A stretch of DNA of 64,000 bases from the NCBI RefSeq assembly GCF_027923385.1, contig NZ_BSEC01000006.1:82932-146931 (forward strand). The letters run 5' to 3'. The DNA is from Methylocystis echinoides (GTDB lineage Bacteria > Pseudomonadota > Alphaproteobacteria > Rhizobiales > Beijerinckiaceae). Positions within the stretch are counted from its first letter, which is position 1. Each line of letters opens with the position of its first letter. The notes under the pieces were generated by a model that saw only the letters and a list, made by a program, of their open reading frames with translations, was not told the origin of the DNA and ran no database searches. Shown one piece after another: positions 8,859 to 20,109 of the stretch. The translations under genes and the position numbers were made by a program.

Positions 8859-9242
8859 ATGGCCGCTCAGGACACCAGTGTAGGCGAGGCCGCCGAATCC
8901 ACACGAGATGCGCCGGTCTTCGTCCCTCCAGCAGATATAATCGAGGATCAGTCCAGCCTGTTGATGGTTTTGGACCTCCCCGGCGCCGATCCCGAAAGCC
9001 TCGATGTGACGCTCGACAAGCGGCTCTTGCGGATCGCGGCGCGCTCGGTGCCGAGCCGCCCCGAAGGCTACACACTGCAGCACGCCGAGTATTGGGATGG
9101 CAATTACGAGCGGAGTTTTGTCATCTCAGAGCCAGTCGACGTGGCGAAAATCGAAGCGATTTTCAAAGACGGCGTTCTGCGGCTGACGCTGCCAAAGGCG
9201 ACGCCGGCGCCGGCTGCCAAGATTTCCGTCAAGGCGGCGTGA
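8859..9242 (+). CDS. Hsp20/alpha-crystallin small heat-shock protein (second)
   Basis: Small chaperone of 127 residues with a short N-terminus. The alpha-crystallin core begins near ADIIEDQSSLLMVLDLPGAD and ends with FKDGVLRLTLPKA, the family signature. The loop carries an unusual insertion, EGYTLQHAEYWDGNYERSF. No C-terminal IxI oligomerisation motif is obvious. GGAGA lies 8 bases before the ATG. It is the middle gene of a three-gene Hsp20 operon. Confidence 0.9.
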   Translation: MAAQDTSVGEAAESTRDAPVFVPPADIIEDQSSLLMVLDLPGADPESLDVTLDKRLLRIAARSVPSRPEGYTLQHAEYWDGNYERSFVISEPVDVAKIEAIFKDGVLRLTLPKATPAPAAKISVKAA

Positions 9243-9249
9243 GGCGACG

Positions 9250-9750
9250 ATGAAAATCACCGACCTCATTCCTTGGAGCGGCTCCGGGCGGCACGTGGGT
9301 CCGCAAACGGGACCGGTGGACCCGCTTCGTGCGCTGCGGCAGGACATTGACCGCGCATTTGAGCAATTCTGGAGGATGCTTCCATCCCCATTTCCGGAGT
9401 TCGCACCCTCCGCACCTGATTCCGTCCGGCTGGATGTCAGCGATAGCGACAAGGCGATAACGGTCACCGCCGAATTGCCTGGCCTCTCTGAGGATGACAT
9501 CGAGCTTTCGATCAGTGAGGGCTCTCTGACGATCCGCGGCGAAAGGAGTACCGACCGAAAAACTGAAGACGGAGGGCTCATCGTTCGCGAGCGAGCATAC
9601 GGCTCCTTCCAACGCACCCTGCAGCTTCCAGACGGTGTCGATGCCGATGCGGCAAGCGCGACATTCAAGAACGGGATATTGACCATCGAGGTCCCGAAAA
9701 CGGTTGAGTCAATCCCCAGTATTCAACGCATCCCTGTGCAGGCGGGTTAA
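9250..9750 (+). CDS. Hsp20/alpha-crystallin small heat-shock protein (third)
   Basis: Small chaperone of 166 residues, the longest of the three. The N-terminal part contains PLRALRQDIDRAFEQFW, typical of bacterial class A-like sHsps. The alpha-crystallin core spans about residues 56-150, with AELPGLSEDDIELSISEG, RERAYGSFQRTLQLPDGVD and FKNGILTIEVPK. It most resembles the Hsp20 at the right end of the window. It closes the operon and is followed by a GC-rich hairpin. Confidence 0.93.
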   Translation: MKITDLIPWSGSGRHVGPQTGPVDPLRALRQDIDRAFEQFWRMLPSPFPEFAPSAPDSVRLDVSDSDKAITVTAELPGLSEDDIELSISEGSLTIRGERSTDRKTEDGGLIVRERAYGSFQRTLQLPDGVDADAASATFKNGILTIEVPKTVESIPSIQRIPVQAG

Positions 9751-9782
9751 TATTGCCGCTCCAAGCCCCACCCGCCTTGCCT

Positions 9783-9811
9783 GCCCGCCATCCTCCCCCG
9801 GGGTGGCGGGC
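9783..9811 (+). terminator. GC-rich hairpin after the Hsp20 operon
   Basis: Arms GCCCGCCA (9783-9790) and TGGCGGGC (9804-9811) can pair around a 13-base loop 33 bases after the last Hsp20 stop. The T-tract is poor (AACTTTG), so efficiency as an intrinsic terminator is uncertain. Confidence 0.4.
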
Positions 9812-10328
9812 AACTTTGTGACCGCACCAGCTCATCATTGGCCGGCGGCGATCCCGGTGAAATTCCGGATTCCGCTCCTGCCTGGTTTGCAGGATGAAGA
9901 TCGACATCGACGACATTGGAAATGACCGGCCGGATCGTGCCGCCCATAGCGGAGGCGTCATGCCAATATGTGCCATTGGCACCGATAACGACGGAACCGT
10001 TACCTCCGCCACCGAGCGACCAGCGGGGCGGCGCATCGTCGAGTGATGAAGGCGAAATGCTCATGGGTCACGAGCCGTAATTTAAGCTGAGACATTATCT
10101 CGGTCTGCTGCGGATTGATCGCCAAGACGCTATCCAGCCGGTGTCGGAAAAGGCAGACTTGGTTTGGTAAGCCCAAGTCCTTTCGGTAACGAAAGCTCTG
10201 GTCTTTGGCCTCGTGTCGGAGATCCCCACGACGAGCATGGGACGCTCCCGGGCGTCCCGATTGTTCGTCCGTGAGGTCGCTCATTCGAGGAACGCTCCGG
10301 TCGAACGTGATCGACACAGGAGCGTTTC
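9812..10328. other. Intergenic stretch without a convincing gene
   Basis: About 500 bases between the Hsp20 operon and the monooxygenase gene. Short open frames exist on both strands (for example minus 10000-10317) but none has a good start signal or recognisable domain. It may hold decayed sequence. No CTGAC-type box was found in front of the monooxygenase. Confidence 0.5.
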
Positions 10329-11885
10329 ATGCCCAATTCCCAACCCATCTACGAAGTCGTAATCGCCGGCGGCGGCCCGGTCGGGCTCTTCCTTGCCTGC
10401 GAGTTGCGTCTCGCAGGCGTCTCCGTCCTTGTCCTGGAGCAGGCTGCCGATCCGCTGTCTCCTTTGAAGGCATTGCCGTTCGGAATGCGCGGTCTGTCCG
10501 CGCCGACCCTTGAGGTCCTCGATCGCCGCGGCCTGCTCGACGACGTCAGGGAGGCGAGCCAAGCGAACAATGCCTCGGGCGCCACCAAGGCCTTCGCGCA
10601 TTGGATGCAGCAACAGCAGCAGCGCCGGCCTGCCGGCCATTTCGCCGGCATCCAGTTCTTTAACGAGGACATCGACGTCTCGCGGTGGCCGTACCGGCTG
10701 CCGAGTCTGGCCGGGGTCAATCTAGCCGTGGACATGCAGTCCCTGGAAACCGTCCTCGCTGCCCGGGCGACCGCAATGGGGGCGGAGATCCAGCGTGGCG
10801 TCGGAGTCGAAGCTTTCGAGCAGACCGACAACACCGTGATCGTCCGCGCTGGCGGCCAGACCTTCCACTCGCGATGGCTAGTGGCCTGCGATGGCGGGCG
10901 CAGCGCCGTGCGCAAGGCTGGCGGCTTCGAATTCGCCGGCACCGATCCCGAATTCACCGGCTACTCGGTCGAGGTGGAACTGGCAAACCCGGAGACGCTC
11001 CGCGTCGGACGCACCTATACCCGGACGGGCATGTACACCTACGCGCAGCCCGGCACGATCGCGATGGTCGACTTCGATCGCGGCGCCTTCCACCGCACAC
11101 AGCCGATCACGATGGACCACGTGCAGGTTGTTTTGCGCCGGATCTCCGGCGCCGACGTCACCTTGACCGCCCTCCGGCTCGCGACCACATGGACGGACCG
11201 AGCCCGCCAGGCGACGGCCTACCGCAACGGACGGGTGATGCTTGCCGGCGACGCCGCGCACACGCATTCGCCGCTGGGCGGTCAGGGTCTCAATCTAGGC
11301 CTCGGCGACGCAACAAACCTGGGCTGGAAGCTGGCGGCCACCATCCATGGGCGCGCCCCGGCCGGATTGCTCGATAGCTATTTCGCTGAACGCCATCCCG
11401 AGGGCGCGCGGATTCTCGACTGGTCCCGCGCTCAGGTCGCGCTTATGCGCCCTACGCCGAGCACCCGAGCGCTCGAATCTATCATCCGCGATCTCATCGG
11501 AACGCGTGACGGCGCGACCTACTTCGCCGAAAAGGTATGGGGCCTGTCGCTGCGCTATGATCTCGGCGGCGGTCACCCTTTGGTGGGCCGGAGCGCTCCC
11601 GATTTTACGCTGATCGATGGAACGAGGGTGGGGAAACTCCTGCAGGACGGCCGTGGCCTGCTGCTGGATTTTGCTCCAGGCGCGCCGCTACGGCTGCTGG
11701 CCGGCCGCTGGCAGGGGCGGTTCAACTACATTTCGGGGGACGCCGAGAACCGGCTCGGATTACGCGCCATCCTCATCCGTCCCGATGGTATGGTTGCCTC
11801 AGCGATTGAGAGCGCCGCAGACGATCAAGGCGTTCGCCAGGCGGCCGAGCGCTGGTTCGGTGAGCCTGACGGGCCGCCTAGCTAA
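10329..11885 (+). CDS. FAD-dependent aromatic-ring monooxygenase
   Basis: Flavoprotein hydroxylase of the PHBH/RdmE type, 518 residues. The ADP-binding motif GGGPVG is near residue 14, the DG motif CDGGRSAVRKAGG near 190, and the GD motif LAGDAAHTHSPLGGQGLN near 305. A thioredoxin-like C-terminal domain of about 110 residues follows, as in polyketide and phenol hydroxylases. It uses NAD(P)H and O2 to hydroxylate an aromatic substrate, which cannot be named from sequence. Its stop overlaps the convergent aldo/keto reductase gene by 4 bases. Confidence 0.88.
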   Translation: MPNSQPIYEVVIAGGGPVGLFLACELRLAGVSVLVLEQAADPLSPLKALPFGMRGLSAPTLEVLDRRGLLDDVREASQANNASGATKAFAHWMQQQQQRRPAGHFAGIQFFNEDIDVSRWPYRLPSLAGVNLAVDMQSLETVLAARATAMGAEIQRGVGVEAFEQTDNTVIVRAGGQTFHSRWLVACDGGRSAVRKAGGFEFAGTDPEFTGYSVEVELANPETLRVGRTYTRTGMYTYAQPGTIAMVDFDRGAFHRTQPITMDHVQVVLRRISGADVTLTALRLATTWTDRARQATAYRNGRVMLAGDAAHTHSPLGGQGLNLGLGDATNLGWKLAATIHGRAPAGLLDSYFAERHPEGARILDWSRAQVALMRPTPSTRALESIIRDLIGTRDGATYFAEKVWGLSLRYDLGGGHPLVGRSAPDFTLIDGTRVGKLLQDGRGLLLDFAPGAPLRLLAGRWQGRFNYISGDAENRLGLRAILIRPDGMVASAIESAADDQGVRQAAERWFGEPDGPPS

Positions 11886-12709
11886 GTCGTGCTGCGCGGC
11901 ATGGCGAAGATGCGAACGAGTTCAACCAGATCTGCCGGGGCAAGTCGCAGATCGAGCGCGTCGCGGTTCTCCCTCACATGCCGTACGTTTCCTGCTTTCG
12001 GAATCGCGACAATTCCGTCCTGTCTCAAGACCCAGGCGAGGGCCAGCTGGGCGCGGCTACAGCCGTACCGCTCTGCCGCGCGGGCAAGCCGCCCGTCCCT
12101 AGCGAGATGACCTCCGCAGATGGGAGAATGTGCCATGATCGGAACACCCCGCTCCCTGCACCATGGAAGAAGGTCGCACTCGATGTCTCGCCGGCACAGA
12201 TTGTAGGCGATCTGATTTACCTGCACCAATTTTCCCACGGGAATGGCCGCGAGGTCCTTCAAATCGCGGATGAGGAAATTTCCGACACCCCAATAGCGTA
12301 TTTTCCCGGCGCTTCTGAGCGCCTCAAAGCCGTCGATCGTTTCGGCGAGAGGGACGTTGCCTCGCCAATGCAGCAGAAAAAGATCAATTCGGTCCGTACG
12401 AAGTCTTCTCAGGCTGCGTTCGCAAGACGTAACGACACCGAGGCGGGAAGCGTGATGCGGATGAACCTTGCTCACAAGGAACACCTTCTCGCGCTGCCCG
12501 TCGATCGCCTCCGCCACCACCTGCTCTGCTCCACCGTCTGCGTAAGACTCCGCGGTGTCGATTAGAGTCATCCCGAGATCGATGCCCGTCTTCAACGCGG
12601 CGATCTCGTCGCGAGATGAACCGCTGTGCTCCCCCATTCCAGCTGTGCCTTGTCCGAGCACCGGTATAGCCTCGCCCGCCGGCAAGGTGGTCTTCCTGCT
12701 CGCTGACAT
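11882..12709 (-). CDS. Aldo/keto reductase
   Basis: NADPH-dependent oxidoreductase of the AKR superfamily, 275 residues. The catalytic tetrad is visible: Asp in LIDTAESY, Tyr in the same segment, Lys in FLVSKVHP and His in FLLHWRG. The C-terminal cofactor loop IPKAGNVRHVREN is intact. ATG 12709 was chosen (AGGA just upstream); an upstream in-frame start at 12748 would cover the -10-like hexamer. The likely role is carbonyl or aldehyde detoxification. A CTGAC-type box lies 78 bases upstream. Confidence 0.92.
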   Translation of the reverse strand: MSASRKTTLPAGEAIPVLGQGTAGMGEHSGSSRDEIAALKTGIDLGMTLIDTAESYADGGAEQVVAEAIDGQREKVFLVSKVHPHHASRLGVVTSCERSLRRLRTDRIDLFLLHWRGNVPLAETIDGFEALRSAGKIRYWGVGNFLIRDLKDLAAIPVGKLVQVNQIAYNLCRRDIECDLLPWCRERGVPIMAHSPICGGHLARDGRLARAAERYGCSRAQLALAWVLRQDGIVAIPKAGNVRHVRENRDALDLRLAPADLVELVRIFAMPRSTT

Positions 12710-12752
12710 GGGGTTTCCTAACTGGCACGGTGGCAAGAGCGCGCACAAATTG

Positions 12753-12794
12753 AGGCTAACTGATCTCGCAGGGCTGGGAACTGACCACCGTCAC
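12753..12794 (-). promoter_or_regulatory. FNR-type box and -10 of the aldo/keto reductase gene
   Basis: Plus-strand CTGACCACCGTCAC (12781-12794) is the palindrome. On the minus strand TAGCCT starts at 12758, exactly 29.5 bases from the box centre. The rest of the 356-base gap up to 13065 shows no gene. Confidence 0.6.
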
Positions 12795-13065
12795 GCTGGG
12801 TTGGAGACGGCGCCCGCGTGTGTGCGATTTTTTGAGGACTGACTGCGCCTACGACCCTCGCCCCGACATGTGGGATTCCCTTATCGTAAGAACCCCTAAT
12901 GGCAGGTCTCGGCAGATGACGGAGGCAGGATCGGAGTAATAGTCTACGAGCGAACGCTCCGAGCCGGCAGATCACGCGCACTGTTCGGAGGTCGAAGGCC
13001 CGGTACTCACCAAATAGTTTCGATGCCCTGGACCGATGGGGAATTCGACGCAACGATCCCATGCC

Positions 13066-14106
13066 TTAGACTGCCTCTATGATCACCTTTAGCGCTCGTG
13101 TGTCCGCAGCCTTCGAGAAAGTGTCATATGCATCAAGGATATCGTCGAGCTTAAAACGATGGGTAATCAACTGCTTAGGATCGATCTTTCCTGATCGTAC
13201 CGTCTTGAGCAACATAGGCGTGCTGACCGTGTCCACTAAACGGGTAGTGATGGCGATATTATGAGACCAGAGCTTCTCGAGATGCAGGTCGGCCTTGAAG
13301 CCATGAACCCCAACATTAGCGATAACGCCCCCGGCCGCGACGATCTCCTGGCACAGCTCGAACGTCGGTGCGATACCCACTGCCTCTATGACCGTATCAA
13401 CGCCTTTGTTTTCCGTCAGCTCGAAGACCCTCTGCTTCGCCTCTTCTCCAGTGGCTCTTATCGTGTTTGTCGCGCCGAAGCGCTTTGCAGCCTGCAGCCG
13501 ATTCTCATCAAGATCGATGACGATGAGTTCCGCCGGTGAATAGAACTGCGCAGTGAGTAACGCAGCTAATCCGACCGGCCCGGCGCCGACGATGGCGACG
13601 GACCCGCCAGGTTGCACTTTGCCGTTGAGAACACCGCATTCGAAGCCAGTCGGCAAGATGTCGCTCAACATGACGAGGGCGTCTTCGTCGGCCCCGTCCG
13701 GGATCGGATAAAGGCTGGTGTCGGCGTGAGGAATACGAACGTACTCGGCCTGAGTCCCGTCGATCGTATTGCCAAGGATCCAGCCTCCTGTGGTGCAGTG
13801 AGAATACATTCCACGCCGGCAGTACTCGCACTTCCCGCAGGACGAGATGCAGGAAATCAACACGGAGTCGCCCTTCTTGAACTGGGTTACACCCGCGCCA
13901 ACCTGCTCTATGACTCCTACGCCCTCATGGCCAAGGATACGTCCAGGAGTGCACGACGGCACGTCTCCTTTGAGGATATGGAGATCGGTGCCACAGATTG
14001 TGGTCTTCGTCATCCTTACAATTGCGTCGGTCGCGCTGTCGATCACCGGGATGTTGCGGTCCTTCAACGTCTTTCGGCCCGGTCCCTCAAAGATTAGAGC
14101 TTTCAC
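13066..14106 (-). CDS. Zinc-dependent alcohol dehydrogenase (MDR family)
   Basis: NAD(P)-dependent medium-chain dehydrogenase, 346 residues. Catalytic zinc ligands Cys38, His60 and Glu61 are present (TICGTDLH, GHEGVG), as are the structural zinc ligands Cys90, Cys93, Cys96 and Cys104 (SSCGKCEYCRRGMYSHC). The Rossmann motif is VAIVGAGPVGLAAL near residue 170. It oxidises or reduces alcohol/aldehyde pairs; the substrate is unknown. A CTGAC-type box with a perfect-spaced TATCCT lies upstream. The 394 bases up to the universal stress gene contain two divergent promoters and no other gene. Confidence 0.93.
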   Translation of the reverse strand: MKALIFEGPGRKTLKDRNIPVIDSATDAIVRMTKTTICGTDLHILKGDVPSCTPGRILGHEGVGVIEQVGAGVTQFKKGDSVLISCISSCGKCEYCRRGMYSHCTTGGWILGNTIDGTQAEYVRIPHADTSLYPIPDGADEDALVMLSDILPTGFECGVLNGKVQPGGSVAIVGAGPVGLAALLTAQFYSPAELIVIDLDENRLQAAKRFGATNTIRATGEEAKQRVFELTENKGVDTVIEAVGIAPTFELCQEIVAAGGVIANVGVHGFKADLHLEKLWSHNIAITTRLVDTVSTPMLLKTVRSGKIDPKQLITHRFKLDDILDAYDTFSKAADTRALKVIIEAV

Positions 14107-14145
14107 AGCGGTCTCCGCGTCTGACTATCTTCAAGTGCGGTGGCC

Positions 14146-14187
14146 AGGATAGGTGAGGCTCGACCACCACGCACTGACGTTGATCAT
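14146..14187 (-). promoter_or_regulatory. FNR-type box and -10 of the alcohol dehydrogenase gene
   Basis: Plus-strand CTGACGTTGATCAT (14174-14187) is the box. On the minus strand TATCCT runs from 14151 to 14146, 29.5 bases from the box centre, the same spacing as at dnaK and the aldo/keto reductase. The box centre is 74 bases before the ATG. Confidence 0.65.
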
Positions 14188-14405
14188 TTTTCCAAAGCAA
14201 GTCCCAAGACCCACGGTCGGGGTCTCGCTCTGGTGATCGGAAAAGCTACGGCAATGGAGATTGGCTCGCTGAACAGAACCAGCCTGAGTCATCGCAGGTG
14301 TCCCTCCGAGTGCAAGTCCTAATCAAACAGCGGCGTCAGATTGTGAGGGGCCATGGTCGGGCTTCCGCGGTTTAAGGCGCGCTCATGGGCAAAAGGGCGG
14401 CGAAG

Positions 14406-14447
14406 CTGACGAGCGTCAATGTGTTCGCACGGTCGAGGTCTCATCCT
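14406..14447 (+). promoter_or_regulatory. FNR-type box and -10 of the universal stress gene
   Basis: CTGACGAGCGTCAA (14406-14419) with CATCCT starting at 14442, 29.5 bases from the box centre. The ATG is 88 bases from the centre. Confidence 0.6.
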
Positions 14448-14500
14448 ACTGGGCCGACCGTCGACATAGGTCAAACCGTTGCCACAGCTTGGAGGCGAGA

Positions 14501-15337
14501 ATGATAAAGGTCTTGGTTGTCAGAGTTGACGGAACCAGTGGCGACGAATTCCGCCTCGCAGCCGCAGAAAGTTTGGCGAAACTCTTCGAAACGCATGTTG
14601 TTGGCCTGATAATCAATGTTCTGCCCGAACCGATCATCGTAGAGACCATGACCAGCGTAACCGACTGGTCAGAGAGTCTTGAACACGCACGCGCACAAGG
14701 ACGGCAATTCGAGGAGCGGACGAAGGAGCGGCTGAAGAGTCTCGCTCCTTCGTCGGAGGTGCGTCGTATCGATGCATATTCCCATGAGCGGGCGTTCCTC
14801 ACCGCCCGGGAATGTCGGAGCGCAGACGTGCTCGTCGGTCTTCGACTGAGCGACGATGATGATACAATTGAGCTGCATGACGTGATCGAGGAGACGCTAT
14901 TCGAGGCGGGCCGACACATCTTTCTCGTGGCCGACCAGAAGACCTTCGATGGAGGCTTTGAGCATTCAGTTGTCGCTTGGAACGGGAGCCGCGAGGCAAC
15001 GCGTGCAGTGGCGGAGGCCTTGCCGTATCTGAAAAAATCAAAAGCGGTAACTGTTCTGCGCATAGGCGCCGAAACAGATTCAATCCTCTCGGCTGTGCAG
15101 GATGACAGGCTGGTCGCATACCTCCGGAGACATGGCATTATCGCTTCGCTGGAGCGAGTTCCGCACAAGGGGTTCCAGGACATTGCGACAGTGCTCATCC
15201 ATGAAGTGGTCGCTCGTAAGGGCGATCTGCTCGTGATGGGTGGTTACGGTCATTCGCGCCTGCGCGAATGGTTGCTCGGAGGCACTACATACAGGTTACT
15301 TCGTAAGTGCCCGATCTCGCTTGTGATGGCGCACTGA
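14501..15337 (+). CDS. Universal stress protein, two-domain
   Basis: UspA-family protein of 278 residues with two tandem folds. The second half carries SVVAWNGSREATRAVAEALP and the nucleotide-binding signature GGYGHSRLREWLLGGTT. The first half is more diverged (IKVLVVRVDGTSGDEFRLAA). ATG 14501 was chosen because GGAGG sits 7 bases upstream. Family members bind ATP or act in survival under starvation, anoxia and heat; the exact role here is unknown. Confidence 0.9.
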   Translation: MIKVLVVRVDGTSGDEFRLAAAESLAKLFETHVVGLIINVLPEPIIVETMTSVTDWSESLEHARAQGRQFEERTKERLKSLAPSSEVRRIDAYSHERAFLTARECRSADVLVGLRLSDDDDTIELHDVIEETLFEAGRHIFLVADQKTFDGGFEHSVVAWNGSREATRAVAEALPYLKKSKAVTVLRIGAETDSILSAVQDDRLVAYLRRHGIIASLERVPHKGFQDIATVLIHEVVARKGDLLVMGGYGHSRLREWLLGGTTYRLLRKCPISLVMAH

Positions 15338-15578
15338 AGACGGCCTTGTACACTACCGACCGCGTTGAAGAATGTTTCGAACGCTATGCGCGGCGTCGCT
15401 GCGTCCGTGAACAAGCAAAGTAGTTCACGCATCCCTTTACTCATAGGATGTGCTGTCGCGTCTTTGCATTGGTAGCAATAGCGGGCGTCGGGAGTACCTC
15501 CCTGCGGCGTCGTGGGTTCAGGCCGGAGGGTTGCATCAATGAAATGCAGGTCTGCCATAAGGGTTGAGGCGCGGTGAG

Positions 15579-16226
15579 ATGACCACTGTTGATGACGAAG
15601 AAATTCTCGAGACCCGAAGGGTGCGCGAGGTTGCGGGTGTGTTTCACAAATCGGATGTCCTTGAGGACACGATTGAATCCCTTTTGCTCGCGGGCTTCGA
15701 CCGGTCAGACGTGGATATCATGGGTGAAGTTGAAGCCGTCAGACGCCGTCTCGGCCAGCTGTATATTCCACCAGAGGAGCTTGCCGATGTGCCGGGAACA
15801 CCGCGCCGTGCATTCGTCGCGCGAGATGACCTCGCATTGGCGACCGCAGGTGTCGCTGGAATTCTTTTCTATGTCGGCGCGGCGGCCACAGTAATGTCTA
15901 TCGTCGCTTCCGGAGGAAGCCTCGCGGTTATAGCAGCGGCTGCGATGGCCGCCGGGACGGTTGGAGCGGGTGTCGGCGCGGCAGCGGTGCGGCTGCTCGG
16001 AAAAAGGCAGGCGGAGGAACTCGATCTCCAGCTGATGTCAGGGGGAATTGTGCTCTGGGTGCGCGTGCGAACGGCCGAAAAGGAAGCGGAAGCGCAGGAA
16101 ATCCTAGCAAAGTTTGGCGCTGAAGCGATTCGTGTCCATGAGATAGATATCGCGAAGCGCCTCGAGGACGTTCCGCTTGCGAATGTCCACCCGGACCCCT
16201 GGCTCGAAAAGGACGTGCGGAGTTAG
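15579..16226 (+). CDS. Hypothetical stress-related membrane protein
   Basis: Protein of 215 residues. The N-terminal 70 residues (VAGVFHKSDVLEDTIESLLLAGFDRSDVDI) resemble the small stress domain of YflT/17M-type proteins. The middle (residues about 90-145) is a glycine- and alanine-rich hydrophobic stretch that could form one or two membrane helices or a glycine zipper. The C-terminal part ends in a short alpha/beta segment. GAGG precedes ATG 15579. Position between a universal stress gene and dnaK supports a stress role. Confidence 0.65.
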   Translation: MTTVDDEEILETRRVREVAGVFHKSDVLEDTIESLLLAGFDRSDVDIMGEVEAVRRRLGQLYIPPEELADVPGTPRRAFVARDDLALATAGVAGILFYVGAAATVMSIVASGGSLAVIAAAAMAAGTVGAGVGAAAVRLLGKRQAEELDLQLMSGGIVLWVRVRTAEKEAEAQEILAKFGAEAIRVHEIDIAKRLEDVPLANVHPDPWLEKDVRS

Positions 16227-16448
16227 GAGACCGGGCTCCCGAAGCGCCAAAGTGCGAACCTGTTCATAGGGCAGAAGACACATCCGCCAGACAGGGCCGA
16301 TGCGTTCCCACCGAATAGGAGAGGCAGCAATCGGCCGGTTGCCAGCTGTCAGTTCCCGCGGTGCGAGCGCATTTTGCCGTCGGCCCGCGAAAGCACGCCG
16401 TCGCCGTCGACCTGACTATTGTCCCTGCATGGCGAGAGTGCCGCAAGA

Positions 16449-16490
16449 CTGACGTCCGTCAACGTCGATGGTCTCGGGTAAGATCATAAT
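16449..16490 (+). promoter_or_regulatory. FNR-type box and -10 of dnaK
   Basis: CTGACGTCCGTCAA (16449-16462) with CATAAT at 16485-16490, 29.5 bases from the box centre. The ATG of dnaK is 81 bases from the centre. No sigma-32 consensus was recognised in the 310-base gap before dnaK, which is otherwise empty. Confidence 0.65.
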
Positions 16491-16506
16491 TCTCAGCACG
16501 GATTAG

Positions 16507-18438
<1,932 letters not shown>

Positions 18439-18512
18439 CAGTTGCGGGCCGCGCCGGATCGCGGCGTGCAAGCGGTCCTACAAAGCGCAGCCTGTATCGC
18501 CGCATCCGTTGA

Positions 18513-19046
18513 TCACTTGCCGCCTGTGACATCGAGAAATGTGCCGGTGCTGAAGGAGGCCTCGGCGCTTGCTAGCCAAGGATCGCTCGCGCAACCTCTT
18601 CGGACTGCCCGCCCCTGCCCATGGGGGATCGATCTTTGTCTCGATCCTAGTCCCGGCTCTCCCCCGCTGGCATGCATCCCAGTGTAGACGGGCCCCGGTC
18701 CGATGCAGTTGACGCGTATCCCGTCCCGAGCGACCTCCTTGGCAAGGCCGGTTGTGAACCTCTCGAAGGGCAGCCTTCGAGGCGGCGTAGTCCACATATT
18801 CGTTCGGACTTCGAGCCGGGGCGAGGCCGACGAGATGTTGATGAGCGCCCCGACCACTTTGGCGATGCGCTGGCACGGCTTGGTCGTTACCGTGCCGACC
18901 ATCCGGATGTCGAAATGGCGGTCACGACGATTTCGTGCGTCGTTGAGGAATTGCGAGGTGGCGTCGATGTATCGATCCGACGGGGCGTCGTTAGGGAGGA
19001 TGGGTGGCGCCAACATCGCGTCGTGCCGGTGCTGGATGATGTCGAC
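18513..19046 (-). pseudogene. Short-chain dehydrogenase (SDR) remnant, multiply frameshifted
   Basis: Pieces of an SDR appear in different frames: INISSAS (catalytic Ser strand), then SPNEYVDYAASKAAL (the YxxxK catalytic motif) in another frame, then GLAKEVARDGIRVNCIGPGPVYTGMHASGGEPG and the C-terminal FSTGTFLDVTGGK in the first frame. At least two frameshifts separate them and the N-terminal Rossmann motif is not recognisable. It abuts a LysR remnant of opposite strand, consistent with a decayed regulator/SDR pair. Confidence 0.65.
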
Positions 19047-19054
19047 ACGCTGGT

Positions 19055-19442
19055 CATGAGCCCGCGCTGTTCGCGAAGCGGCCGATCCTGAAGCCCGCCG
19101 ATATCGAGCGGCATACTCTGCTCGCAAGCGAAACCCGCCCCGGCGATTGGGCGAACAGGCTCGATGCCGGCGCTCCCGCATCTTGTCCGACGCCCGCGCC
19201 AGATATTTGACCGATCCACGCGCCAGGCAGTGGAAGACGGGCTCGGCATCGGGGTCGGCCCGCTACCGACGCTGGCGATCGACATCGCCAGTCGACGGCT
19301 GACGACGCCGCTGCCGGATATCCTCTTTCCGAGGACCGGTTATGTCTCAATCATCCCGCAGCAGGCCGAAAGCGGGAAGCATGCTGCCAGCTTCGTCGAC
19401 TGGCTTGTCGGGGAGCCTCAGGGAGCGGTCGGCGATACTTGA
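19055..19442 (+). pseudogene. LysR-family regulator C-terminal remnant, frameshifted
   Basis: The segment HEPALFAKRPILKPADIERH followed by TLLASETRPGDW matches the effector domain of GcvA-type LysR regulators but stops at PAPDI. The next frame continues with ARQ-like VEDGLGIGVGPLPTLAIDIA and ends FVDWLVGEP. The frameshift is near 19165-19195. The N-terminal DNA-binding half is absent. Confidence 0.6.
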
Positions 19443-19473
19443 CAAGCCCAGTCACCCCGCCGGCGCCCGCGAT

Positions 19474-20109
19474 TCAGAATAGTGCCGCTTCTTCGCGTCC
19501 AGACGTAGATGCCCCCGATGACTTTCGCAGCTTCACTCCGAGCGTGATGAGGACGACCCCGAGGATCGAGGCATAGATGCCGAGCAGCCAGCCCAGTGCG
19601 AGGAAGGTCTCAAACGGCCGCGTCACCAGAAGCCAAATGACGAGTATGCTGAGCGCGACGGAAAGAAGGCCGCTGATAAACAGCCAGACCTCGCCCTTAA
19701 TTTCGTTTCTCAAGCGAATGGCAGCAGCTATTTCAAAAACACCTGAGAACATCGACCAGAACGCAATGCTCACCCATAGAAACGTTGCAAGCACCAGCGT
19801 GGCAACAAAGGGCGATACCACCACGACAATGCCGGTCAAGACGCCAAGCGCGCCGCTGAAGGCAAGCCATCCCCATCGTTCCTCCTTACGGATCCGTCGA
19901 ATGGCGGAGACGAGTTCGAACGCGCCGTCGACGAAGGAGTACGCACCGAATACGAGCGTCAGCGCGAGCAGAGAGTCTGCCGGCATTACGAAAGCGATTA
20001 CGGCGATGATTAAAGCCAAAGCTCCGCGGAGTACAAAGACCCACCAGTTTTTCTGCAACGTGCAGATCAGAACTCCTGTTGCAGGCAGGGGAACGGTGTC
20101 TTGGTTCAT
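19474..20109 (-). CDS. hdeD: HdeD-family membrane protein
   Basis: Inner-membrane protein of 211 residues with six hydrophobic helices arranged as three repeated hairpins (WWVFVLRGALALIIAVIAF; LAFSGALGVLTGIVVVVSPF; VWLFISGLLSVALSILVIW). This is the HdeD (DUF308) pattern. E. coli HdeD is linked to acid resistance at high cell density, and a HdeD homologue is a standard gene of the tLST stress island. Transcription is leftwards, in the same direction as yfdX upstream. No CTGAC-type box was found before it. Confidence 0.88.
   Translation of the reverse strand: MNQDTVPLPATGVLICTLQKNWWVFVLRGALALIIAVIAFVMPADSLLALTLVFGAYSFVDGAFELVSAIRRIRKEERWGWLAFSGALGVLTGIVVVVSPFVATLVLATFLWVSIAFWSMFSGVFEIAAAIRLRNEIKGEVWLFISGLLSVALSILVIWLLVTRPFETFLALGWLLGIYASILGVVLITLGVKLRKSSGASTSGREEAALF

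Noticed and set aside
8118..9083. 321-codon minus-strand frame across the first two Hsp20 genes
   Set aside because: Both plus-strand Hsp20 genes have family signatures and ribosome-binding sites; the antisense frame has none.
10000..10317. Minus-strand 105-codon frame in the gap before the monooxygenase as a regulator gene
   Set aside because: No helix-turn-helix or other domain is recognisable and it lacks a ribosome-binding site.
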